From Methanobacteriota archaeon (GTDB taxonomy: Archaea; Methanobacteriota; Methanobacteria; Methanobacteriales; Methanobacteriaceae): 15,747 nucleotides of DNA. The notes beneath the pieces were generated by a model. That model was not told where the DNA came from and did not search any database. It saw only the letters and a program-made list of their open reading frames with translations. Location: the NCBI GenBank assembly GCA_023409695.1, contig JAEYQZ010000284.1, positions 1 through 15,747 of the forward strand, written 5' to 3'. Shown here one piece after another: positions 8,434 through 15,019 of this stretch (positions are counted from its first letter, which is position 1; every line of letters starts with the position of its first letter). The position numbers and the translations under genes were made by a program.

Positions 8434-8468
8434 AATTGGAATCTTTTTAAATAGAAATTGGAATCTTT
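8434..8468 (+). repeat. 13-bp direct repeat pair upstream of the 176-residue protein gene
   Basis: AATTGGAATCTTT occurs at 8434-8446 and again at 8456-8468, start to start 22 bases, close to two turns of the helix. The first copy overlaps a TATA-like TTATAATT (8430-8437) and the pair ends 25 bases before the ATG at 8494. It could bind a regulator at two sites on one face of the DNA, or be a small tandem duplication. Confidence 0.5.
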
Positions 8469-8493
8469 CATAGATAAATAATGAAGTAATCAA

Positions 8494-9024
8494 ATGCAGT
8501 TTAAAAGATTAATTTTAGGGTCAATTTTTATATTGGTGCTCTTTTTATTGTGTTATAATTATACATTAGGAGGTTATTATCAGGATAGTTCTGTAATTAA
8601 TTTATTAGAGGGTTATCCCGCAAATCAAATTCTCGTATATGGTCCTATAATTGAAACATATAAAGATGGTTTTGGAATTTATAACATTAAAAATAGAAAG
8701 GTATACCACGTTAAAACAAACTTAAAACTAAATTTAGGTACAGATATCTATATTTTAGGAACTTTAAATTCAAATAACGAGTTTCTTATTACTAAAATTA
8801 TTACATTTAAAATGGATGATGTTTTCGACGTTTTTTTAAGATCTTTATTGGGATTGATTATATTTTTAGTGGTATTTGTAAAATTCTGGAGATTTAGTCC
8901 AGGTAAATTACTTTTTATCAGATTGCAGAAAACGAAGCCTGCAAATATGAAAGATTTGTGGCGTCTAAGATTTTACCGATTTTCAGAACTAAAAAATTTT
9001 TTTAAAATTTTAAGGAGAAAATAA
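8494..9024 (+). CDS. Membrane protein with two helices and a possible OB-like domain
   Basis: A 176-residue protein that I do not recognise as a named family. Helix one (about 6-22) is followed by a beta-rich segment (about 45-106: QILVYGPIIETYKDGFGIYNI ... LGTDIYILGTLNSNNEFLITKI), a length and strand pattern reminiscent of an OB fold. Helix two (about 113-130) is followed by a basic cytoplasmic tail ending KILRRK. The middle domain would lie outside the cell, or in the cytoplasm if the topology is reversed. The stop codon abuts the ATG of the next gene without a gap, so the two are translated as a pair. The start has no clear Shine-Dalgarno site; a nearby ATG at 8481 is out of frame and stops after two codons. 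Confidence 0.72.
   Translation: MQFKRLILGSIFILVLFLLCYNYTLGGYYQDSSVINLLEGYPANQILVYGPIIETYKDGFGIYNIKNRKVYHVKTNLKLNLGTDIYILGTLNSNNEFLITKIITFKMDDVFDVFLRSLLGLIIFLVVFVKFWRFSPGKLLFIRLQKTKPANMKDLWRLRFYRFSELKNFFKILRRK
9012..9017 (+). promoter_or_regulatory. Ribosome binding site AAGGAG inside the preceding gene
   Basis: AAGGAG lies in the last codons of the 176-residue protein, seven bases before the ATG at 9025. It fixes the start of the YdjM-like gene and supports translational coupling. Confidence 0.7.
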
Positions 9025-9495
9025 ATGCCCGATTGGATTACACATATATTAGCAGCCTGGACTCTAACTACAATTTTAGGATTTAGATTTAAACAATTCA
9101 GTCAACCAAATGCTGCAATAGTGATGTTAGGAGCTTTAATTCCAGATATATATAAAATAACTTTGTTATTGGATTCATTTGGAATTTATTTGCACGATTT
9201 TCTTACACCAGTGCATCTCCCTGTTGGATCCATATTAATTGCAGCAGTATTCTCTCTTTTCTTTGAAAGTAGAAGATTAATTTTCTTATTTTTGGTTATG
9301 GGAATCGGTACTCACTACGCGCTTGATTTATTGTTATTCGGCGGTGGAATGGAACTATTTTACCCTGTAAATCCATTAAAATTCCAAATAGGGGTCATTT
9401 CGGTTACAGACTTCTATATTACAATAGTATCAATTATTTTAGCTTTCTTTGTATATTTAGCTTATAAAAAGTTTAATCAAAATAATTTAAATTGA
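9025..9495 (+). CDS. YdjM/DUF457-like membrane metal-dependent hydrolase
   Basis: A 156-residue protein with four hydrophobic helices. It has the hallmarks of the membrane-bound metal-dependent hydrolase family: an N-terminal DWITHILAAW (H7), GALIPDIYK (D41), HDF and PVH after helix two (H57, H64), and GTHYALDLLLFGG (H97, D101). These His and Asp residues would bind a metal at the membrane surface. The family is widespread in bacteria and archaea; substrates are largely unknown, and in some members membrane maintenance has been proposed. It is directly joined to the preceding 176-residue protein, so both probably act together. The convergent deacetylase on the other strand ends 75 bases downstream. 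Confidence 0.82.
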   Translation: MPDWITHILAAWTLTTILGFRFKQFSQPNAAIVMLGALIPDIYKITLLLDSFGIYLHDFLTPVHLPVGSILIAAVFSLFFESRRLIFLFLVMGIGTHYALDLLLFGGGMELFYPVNPLKFQIGVISVTDFYITIVSIILAFFVYLAYKKFNQNNLN

Positions 9496-9570
9496 ATTTG
9501 CTTGTTAAAATATACTAAAATATTTTATTGAACTGGTCATTTGATCTAAAAATTAATATTTGGAAATATT

Positions 9571-10572
9571 TTACAAAAATCTATTTAAGTCTTCCCTTAA
9601 TCCACATAAATATAGTTTTAATATATTAAAATCTTTAAGAGTTGCATTGATCCTATTTAATTTATATAAATCATTAACAGAATTTCTTATCGGTCGCATT
9701 GGATAAACAGAAACTGAAGAATCAAAACCAAGATTTTTCACTAAAGACAGTATTTTATCATTATAGTCACCATTAGGATATGCAAAGGATTTAACTTCTG
9801 TATCTAAATTCTCCTCTATGCAATGTTTGGAATTTACAATTTCCCATTTTGCTTCCTCAATGCTAACGTTTGTTAAAATAGGATGATTTACTGTATGAGA
9901 ACCGAAATCAATTCCATTTTTATTCATTTTTCTAATTTCTTTCCAGGATAAAATATATTTTTTACCTAATTTTTCAGGGATATTTGCATCAGTTAAATTA
10001 ACTAAGTCCTCTATTATAGATTCTTTTTTACTATTGTCCATTTTTTTTAATCTTTCTTGAATATTTAGCCCTGCTTCAATTTTATTTTCATCAGAAATTA
10101 ATTCATAACTACCTATACCACTTATATCAATAGATCTCATATCAGTATGAAATAGAGCATAATTTATTAGATCCCACCAGAATAATTTTTTCTCTTCAAT
10201 GGAACCTGTAGCAAGAAATACTGTTGCTGGGGCATTATATTTTTTTAATATAGGAAAAGCAACTTCATAATTATCTTTATATCCGTCATCAAAGGTTATA
10301 ACTACTGCTTTTTCAGGAACAATATCTTCATTAATCATTTCACTTAATGTATTAAGTGAAATTATTTCAAAATTTTTACTAAAGTAATCCATTTGTTCTT
10401 CAAATAATTTGGGATGCAGAATTGGGTTAATAGACCATTTATCAGTCATGGGACTTATTCTATGATATACTAATATAATAATCTGAGATTTCGAAACTTT
10501 TCTTCTTAAATTACCATAAAAGTCAATAATGCCAGCTTTATCTGCATAGTTTACTAAATTACTGCTTAACAT
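9571..10572 (-). CDS. Cytoplasmic NodB (CE4) polysaccharide deacetylase
   Basis: A 333-residue protein. There is no signal peptide, so it probably acts inside the cell, at the inner membrane face on a lipid-linked or nucleotide-linked sugar. YHRIS (36-40) opens the domain. Motif 1 is TFDDGY (93-98), motif 2 SHTVNH (225-230) and motif 3 FAYPNG (263-268), so the Asp-His-His metal site is intact. Between motifs 1 and 2 lies an insert of about 90 residues starting FWWDLINYAL (131-140). I recall this insert in deacetylases of bacterial exopolysaccharide clusters. The start is supported by AGGAGAT (minus strand, 10578-10584) five bases upstream. It is transcribed divergently from the FemAB-like gene, across a 211-base gap that contains a strong dyad. 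Activity on GlcNAc or GalNAc units is inferred from the family. Confidence 0.92.
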   Translation of the reverse strand: MLSSNLVNYADKAGIIDFYGNLRRKVSKSQIIILVYHRISPMTDKWSINPILHPKLFEEQMDYFSKNFEIISLNTLSEMINEDIVPEKAVVITFDDGYKDNYEVAFPILKKYNAPATVFLATGSIEEKKLFWWDLINYALFHTDMRSIDISGIGSYELISDENKIEAGLNIQERLKKMDNSKKESIIEDLVNLTDANIPEKLGKKYILSWKEIRKMNKNGIDFGSHTVNHPILTNVSIEEAKWEIVNSKHCIEENLDTEVKSFAYPNGDYNDKILSLVKNLGFDSSVSVYPMRPIRNSVNDLYKLNRINATLKDFNILKLYLCGLREDLNRFL

Positions 10573-10623
10573 TAACTATCTCCTAATTTATCCCCATTAA
10601 ATTTATGGAATTTTTTTCCTTTA

Positions 10624-10632
10624 TTTTATATA
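10624..10632 (-). promoter_or_regulatory. Likely TATA box of the cytoplasmic deacetylase
   Basis: Read on the minus strand, TATATAAAA lies 52-60 bases upstream of the deacetylase start. It would give a leader of about 25 bases ending in the AGGAGAT ribosome binding site. Confidence 0.45.
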
Positions 10633-10696
10633 TGTGTTAAAAGAGTAAATCTTAAGTAATACATAATATAATAATATATATTATATTATTATAGAT

Positions 10697-10725
10697 TTAT
10701 GTTTTTTGGTTACCATTAAACATAA
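10697..10725. promoter_or_regulatory. 29-bp dyad, candidate operator between divergent genes
   Basis: Around the central T at 10711, the arms TTATGTTT (10697-10704) and AAACATAA (10718-10725), plus the inner TGGT (10707-10710) and ACCA (10712-10715), pair at 12 of 14 positions. The only mismatches are TT/TT at 10705-10706 and 10716-10717. The dyad ends seven bases before the TATA-like TTATAAAT of the FemAB-like operon and lies about 65 bases upstream of the deacetylase TATA box. That position suits a regulator controlling one or both directions. Confidence 0.55.
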
Positions 10726-10731
10726 TTTGAA

Positions 10732-10739
10732 TTATAAAT
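10732..10739 (+). promoter_or_regulatory. Likely TATA box of the FemAB-like operon
   Basis: TTATAAAT lies 45-52 bases before the ATG at 10784. It predicts a transcript start near 10760 and a leader of about 25 bases that carries the AGGAGAT ribosome binding site at 10771-10777. Confidence 0.45.
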
Positions 10740-10783
10740 CAGGAGATTTAATAGAATAAATTTATGAAAAAGGAGATATAAAT

Positions 10784-11800
10784 ATGTATTTGCGTATGGA
10801 AGAACTCAATAGCACTAATATTGGATTATGGGAAGATTTTAATCAAAAAATGGATGAAGGAACTTTTTTCCATACTATTAAATGGAAAAGGATATTAGAA
10901 TCGTTGGGTAATAATTCTCATTATTATATAATTTTAGATGGCGATGAACCAGTTGCTATATGTCCTTTTTTTGAACTCAATATTAGTGGATTTAAAGGTA
11001 TTACAACTCTACCTGATTCTGATTATAATCACCTTATTGTTAAAGATAATAATCCTCATATAATAGAATTTATTAGAAAAGAATTAGAATCAAGGGCTAA
11101 GAAAAGATCATGGTCTTTTATAATCTTTAATTCTTTAGATAAAAATATTGGAGACAAATTAAATGCATCTTTTTATCCCAATTTTTCCATGGGAACTATG
11201 GTATTAGATTTAGAAGAATTAAATCCTGATAAAATTTGGAATGAGATTTTTAACGCAAAAAGAGGGCAAAGAAGATATATTAAAAGATTTGAAAAGAATG
11301 GTTTTCAAATAAAAGAACTAGATTCTAAAAAAGATATAAAAGCACTTTATAACTATTACGAAGAAAACATAAACTATAAAAAAGGTACTTTGTATCCGTA
11401 TTCTCATTTTAAGGATTTATATGAAATTTATTCTTCAAAAAACATATATTCTGGATTAATAATTAAGGAAGACTTCATTGCAGGAGGTTTTTTAAATTTT
11501 ATAGATGAACAAAATAAAGTCATGCACTCGAGGTATATAGCAATAAATCGTGATGTACCCAATACATATCATATTCAGTATCCCTTACTCTGGGAACAAA
11601 TTCAAAAAGCGGATGAAATTGGATTAAAAAAGGTAGATTTTGGGAGTAATATCAATGATCAAAGTCATCCAGGGTACAAATTAAAGAGAAATTTCGGTGC
11701 AAAATATCAACACAGTTATTCAGTATTAAGACCGGTATCCCGACTTTTTAAATTGGGGCATAATGTTTATAGATCAATTAATCCGGTGAAAACAAAATGA
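10784..11800 (+). CDS. FemAB-like aminoacyl/acyl transferase (GNAT-fold, Acetyltransf_6 type)
   Basis: A 338-residue protein with two GNAT-like halves, as in FemAB-like proteins. Visible signatures are FFHTIKWKRIL (28-38), PFFE (61-64), RGQRRYIKRFEKNGF (160-174, the Arg-rich helix before the second half) and DFGSN...GYKLKRNFGAKY (285-308), the characteristic C-terminal motif. In bacteria, Fem proteins add amino acids from aminoacyl-tRNA to murein precursors, and relatives occur in exopolysaccharide clusters. In a pseudomurein-bearing archaeon it could add an amino acid or acyl group to a pseudomurein precursor or surface glycan; this is inference. The start at 10784 is backed by AGGAGAT six bases before; ATG 10796 is a weaker choice. 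Its stop overlaps the next start by four bases (ATGA), so the GNAT is coupled to it. Confidence 0.88.
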   Translation: MYLRMEELNSTNIGLWEDFNQKMDEGTFFHTIKWKRILESLGNNSHYYIILDGDEPVAICPFFELNISGFKGITTLPDSDYNHLIVKDNNPHIIEFIRKELESRAKKRSWSFIIFNSLDKNIGDKLNASFYPNFSMGTMVLDLEELNPDKIWNEIFNAKRGQRRYIKRFEKNGFQIKELDSKKDIKALYNYYEENINYKKGTLYPYSHFKDLYEIYSSKNIYSGLIIKEDFIAGGFLNFIDEQNKVMHSRYIAINRDVPNTYHIQYPLLWEQIQKADEIGLKKVDFGSNINDQSHPGYKLKRNFGAKYQHSYSVLRPVSRLFKLGHNVYRSINPVKTK

Positions 11801-12423
11801 AAACTGAAAATTCTAGAGTCAGAAGTTTGAAATATAAACATAGATTTTTTTTTACATCAGATTATCTCCTTAAAAAGATAGGGATTAACTTTACCAAAGC
11901 ATATATTCATTCAATTAAGTTGGATGATTTCGTTCTTGAAAAAGCGCCTAAAACTAATAATTTCACCATAAAAGAGTGCAGTATGAAAGATCTACCTAAA
12001 TTTGGGGAATTAAGTGATTTATTTTTGCAGGATATGCAGAATGGCCATGTATTAATAGCTGCATTTTTAGAGGATGAATGGGTGGGTTACAACTGGATAA
12101 GTCTAAAACCAATAGAAGTAGAAGAGGTAGAACGAGATATACATTTTACAGGGGCTTATCTGTATAGGGCTTATGTCAAAAAAGAGTACAGACAAATGGG
12201 TATAATGAAAAAAATAATGTATTTGGCTTTAAATCAGATTAAAAATAAGTATAAAAGAAATGAAGTATATGCCATTACAGAAACTGCAAATGTACCAGCA
12301 ATTAAAACCCTGGAAAGTTATGGGTTTTCTGTAGTGGGCACTATTAAATATTCTAAATTATTTTTGTGGGAAAAATATGAAGAAAAAATTAAAAATAATA
12401 CAGTCACATTATTAGAAGAATAA
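11797..12423 (+). CDS. GNAT acetyltransferase, copy 1 of a tandem pair
   Basis: A 208-residue protein. Residues 1-55 form an N-terminal basic region (SLKYKHRFFFTSDYLLKKIG) that is not part of the usual GNAT core. The core runs from about 57 to 195: strand IKECSMKDLPKF, then GYNWISL (97-103), the acetyl-CoA loop KKEYRQMGIMKK (128-139; R132-x-x-G135, although the usual last Gly/Ala is Met) and NVPAIKTLESYGF (165-177). It probably transfers an acetyl or other acyl group from CoA to an amino sugar or amino acid of the surface polymer made by this cluster. ATG overlaps the FemAB-like stop by four bases; GGTGA at 11782-11786 in that gene may serve as ribosome binding site. The central part is nearly identical at DNA level to copy 2. 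Confidence 0.88.
   Translation: MKTENSRVRSLKYKHRFFFTSDYLLKKIGINFTKAYIHSIKLDDFVLEKAPKTNNFTIKECSMKDLPKFGELSDLFLQDMQNGHVLIAAFLEDEWVGYNWISLKPIEVEEVERDIHFTGAYLYRAYVKKEYRQMGIMKKIMYLALNQIKNKYKRNEVYAITETANVPAIKTLESYGFSVVGTIKYSKLFLWEKYEEKIKNNTVTLLEE
11980..12163 (+). repeat. High-identity tract shared with GNAT copy 2 (12661-12844)
   Basis: Aligned at a constant offset of 681 bases, 176 of 184 positions are identical. This includes perfect runs of 50 bases (11980-12029) and 91 bases (12073-12163), with third codon positions unchanged. Outside the tract the paralogues are clearly more diverged: about 67% identical residues in the C-terminal 86 residues by my count. Confidence 0.9.
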
Positions 12424-12480
12424 ACTTCTTTTTGAATAAATCATGAAATTATAAATAATGGAGACAAAAACTGTGTAAAA

Positions 12481-13104
12481 ATGAAAAATAAAAATTCTGC
12501 CTTTAGAAGTTTGAAATATAGACACAGGTTCTTTTTTACCTTAGATTACCTTCTTAAAAAGATAGGGGTTAACTTTACCAGAGCTTATATCTATTCAATT
12601 AAGTTGGATGATTTTGTTTTTGAAGAAGCTAAAAGTGAGGGTGTTATTATAAAAGAGTGTAGTATGAAAGATCTACCTAAATTTGGGGAATTAAGTGATT
12701 TATTTTTGCAAGATATGCAGAATGGCCATGTTTTGGTGGCTGCATTTTCAGGTGATGAATGGGTGGGTTACAACTGGATAAGTCTAAAACCAATAGAAGT
12801 AGAAGAGGTAGAACGAGATATACATTTTACAGGGGCTTATCTGTGGAGAGGCTATATTAAGAAAGAGTACCGGCAAAGGGGAATATTTAAAAAATTGTTA
12901 TATTATTCCCTTTATCAGGTTAAAAACAAATATAAAAGAAATGAAGTTTATGGTATTATTGAAACTGCAAATATGCCCTCAATTAAAGGTGTAGAACGGC
13001 TTAAATTTTCTAGAGTTGGTACTATTAACTATTTTAGATTTTTTTTATGGAAGAAATATGAGGAAAAAATTGAAAATAATACCGTCACTTTATTAGAGAA
13101 CTGA
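12481..13104 (+). CDS. GNAT acetyltransferase, copy 2 of a tandem pair
   Basis: A 207-residue paralogue of the preceding gene, collinear over the full length with one codon fewer near residue 54. The acetyl-CoA loop reads KKEYRQRGIFKK and the later motif NMPSIKGVERLKF, so the motif-B Gly-Phe of copy 1 has become Lys-Phe. Most differences between the copies lie in the N-terminal 60 and C-terminal 85 residues, which may change the acceptor specificity. The ribosome binding site is poor: GGAG (12460-12463) lies 17 bases before the ATG. A minimal frame ATG 12458 to TAA 12478 (METKTV) ends two bases before this start and could feed ribosomes by reinitiation. The spacer to copy 1 is 57 bases, so the FemAB-like gene and both GNATs probably form one operon. 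Confidence 0.87.
   Translation: MKNKNSAFRSLKYRHRFFFTLDYLLKKIGVNFTRAYIYSIKLDDFVFEEAKSEGVIIKECSMKDLPKFGELSDLFLQDMQNGHVLVAAFSGDEWVGYNWISLKPIEVEEVERDIHFTGAYLWRGYIKKEYRQRGIFKKLLYYSLYQVKNKYKRNEVYGIIETANMPSIKGVERLKFSRVGTINYFRFFLWKKYEEKIENNTVTLLEN
12661..12844 (+). repeat. High-identity tract shared with GNAT copy 1 (11980-12163)
   Basis: Partner of the tract in copy 1; perfect runs at 12661-12710 and 12754-12844. It encodes the segment SMKDLPKF to DIHFTGAYL of the GNAT core. Confidence 0.9.
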
Positions 13105-13106
13105 TC

Positions 13107-13134
13107 TTTTATTTTTGCATTTAATTGTATTTTT
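13107..13134 (+). terminator. T-rich terminator region behind the GNAT operon
   Basis: Three T-rich clusters (CTTTTATTTTTG and TATTTTT) follow within 30 bases of the stop codon and precede the end of the convergent flippase gene. This is consistent with archaeal termination at T runs; the exact position is uncertain. Confidence 0.4.
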
Positions 13135-13196
13135 AACAAATCGTATGGATTATTTCTTTATATTTAGAGATTAAAGTGCTTAGTTTAGTTAGGGTC

Positions 13197-14627
13197 TTAT
13201 TTCTTTATCATAGCGATTATCTGTTTAAATAAGTATATATCTTCTTCTGTAAATGTTTTTAATATAAAAAGAGTAACTAAATACGTGCATAAAGCTATTA
13301 ATAGCTGTAAAAAAAGATTTGTATCTATATTAAAAATAAATAAGCCCATTACTAAACTTGCTATTATTGGTTTTATTATAACATCTTTAATTTGAATTTT
13401 GCAAATAAATTTAAAAAGGAAATATGAAATCAATACTATTTCAATAAATTCAGTAATTATTGTAGTTATGGATGCCGCAATATAACTAAAACTTGGAATA
13501 AGCATTATATTCAGAATAATATTTACAATCATGGCTATAAAAAATATTTTTACAAGTACATTTTGTTTGTTGATTGAAATCATTACAGTACCTGAAAAAT
13601 AGGTTAAAAATGTGAATGGTATAGCCCAGATAATTATTTTAAGCACTGTTATGGATTCAATATATTGAGTTCCATAAACTAAAAAAATAATCTTATCTGC
13701 GAGCAACGTCATAATAACAGCAATAGGCAATCCTATAAATGATAGATATCTAAATGATTTCGTATAAGCACTTTTTAAGGAATCTTTTGAAGATACATGA
13801 AATTTAGAGAAAATAGGGTATATTGAGGCTGTGAAAACTGCGGGGAAAAATGTTAAAACTTCTATTAGTTTATATGCTGCACTGTATATTCCAACGGCAG
13901 TATTGGTATCCAAAATTGAAAGTAAGACTGTGTCAATTCTAAATGCTATAGAAGAAAAAATTAGAATTATTGATAGAGGAATTGCATTTTTTAATAATAT
14001 TTTCCAGAAATCAAAATTAACTTCCATTTTTGGTAAAACAAATTTCCATTTACATACAATAAAGCTATATGCAAAAATAATAATGCCAACAAACAAATAA
14101 AGTAATGCAAAGCCTAAAATATCGATTTTATTATATATTATAAATAACGCTCCTAAAAGGAGTATTAAAGAGCTTAAAATTTGACCTATTGATTGATATT
14201 CCAATCTTTGTTGAGTTTGAAATAATGCGTAAAAACTTGATGCTAATGTGCTAAATATGGTATATGCTGTAATTATAGCTACAATTTGAATAATTTCTAA
14301 ATTATAACCTAAAATTTTAACAATAAAGATGCTGAGTATGAATGTTATTAGTCCTAAAATTAGCTTCAATGACAAAATGTTTTTGATATATTTTTCCATG
14401 AGGTCTTTATCTCTTGATACTTCCCTTACCAGCAATGTACTTAAACCTAAATCTGTAAAAAGCACTGTGACTCCTGTAAAAGCAAGTGCAAAGGATAAAA
14501 TACCGAAATTTTCAACCCCTAAGTATCTTGCAGAGTACATGGTAAAAATAAATGCCAGTATATAAGTTATAACTTGAGATACTAGTAATATAGAGGTATT
14601 TTTTGCTACTTTTTGAATTGTATTCAT
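13197..14627 (-). CDS. MOP/Wzx-type polysaccharide flippase
   Basis: A 476-residue protein with about 14 hydrophobic helices along its full length, the usual size for oligosaccharide flippases of the MOP superfamily. The start NTIQKVAKNTSILLVSQVI and the segments ARYLGVENFGILSFALAF (34-51), LFTDLGLSTLLVREVSR (56-72), FRIDTVLLSIL and VGIYSAAYKLIE are typical of Wzx/RfbX proteins. Such proteins move lipid-linked oligosaccharides from the cytoplasmic to the outer membrane face. In this context it could export the glycan built and modified by the neighbouring enzymes. Two short frames on the plus strand inside it are chance frames. The start has only a weak ribosome binding site (GAGAG about seven bases upstream on the minus strand). 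It is convergent with the GNAT operon, with 92 bases between stops. Confidence 0.93.
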   Translation of the reverse strand: MNTIQKVAKNTSILLVSQVITYILAFIFTMYSARYLGVENFGILSFALAFTGVTVLFTDLGLSTLLVREVSRDKDLMEKYIKNILSLKLILGLITFILSIFIVKILGYNLEIIQIVAIITAYTIFSTLASSFYALFQTQQRLEYQSIGQILSSLILLLGALFIIYNKIDILGFALLYLFVGIIIFAYSFIVCKWKFVLPKMEVNFDFWKILLKNAIPLSIILIFSSIAFRIDTVLLSILDTNTAVGIYSAAYKLIEVLTFFPAVFTASIYPIFSKFHVSSKDSLKSAYTKSFRYLSFIGLPIAVIMTLLADKIIFLVYGTQYIESITVLKIIIWAIPFTFLTYFSGTVMISINKQNVLVKIFFIAMIVNIILNIMLIPSFSYIAASITTIITEFIEIVLISYFLFKFICKIQIKDVIIKPIIASLVMGLFIFNIDTNLFLQLLIALCTYLVTLFILKTFTEEDIYLFKQIIAMIKK

Positions 14628-15017
14628 TTTAGTCTCTCATTATAAAATTAATTTATTATTAACTTTATATATGAATATCATAACTATTAAAACTTATTAT
14701 AATTAATTGAAATTATTTTAAGTGATATATAGAATTTTTATGGTGTTACAGTTATGATTTTTTGATCAAAAAAGATATAATAAATGTTTGATTTTGAAAT
14801 GTTTTCTAAATTTTGATTTTACATCCAAAATATAATTATTATGATTTTTAGAGTTATTTAAATTCTTTATAGTAAATTGATTAGGTTTCTAGTGGAAATA
14901 ATGAGGAATATCTAAATTTAAAAGTTTAAATGCTGCTTCATGAATTTATTAAATTATACACTTAAAAACCTGTTTTTTTATTGGAATTTTCTATTAATTC
15001 ATTTCTAATTGATAAAC
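14628..15017. other. Intergenic region without a gene
   Basis: About 390 A/T-rich bases without a convincing open frame on either strand. It holds the promoter of the flippase near its left end, a 16-bp perfect palindrome TTTTTTGATCAAAAAA (14758-14773), and otherwise only simple A/T-rich sequence up to the hairpin array. Confidence 0.55.
14663..14671 (-). promoter_or_regulatory. Likely TATA box of the flippase gene
   Basis: Read on the minus strand, TATATAAAG lies 36-44 bases upstream of the flippase start, predicting transcription from near 14640 with a short leader. Confidence 0.45.
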
Positions 15018-15019
15018 CT

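Noticed and set aside
10664..10690. A/T palindrome (ATAATATATATTAT at 10671-10684) between the divergent genes as an operator.
   Set aside because: It is made only of A and T in very A/T-rich DNA and is easily produced by chance; the neighbouring dyad at 10697-10725 is the better candidate.
12424..13104. GNAT copy 2 as a decaying pseudogene.
   Set aside because: The frame is intact over the full length, the acetyl-CoA loop is kept and the length equals copy 1 within one codon.
13831..14565. Two plus-strand frames (13831-14100 and 14329-14565) within the flippase gene.
   Set aside because: They lie antisense to a clear family member, resemble no protein and have no initiation signals.
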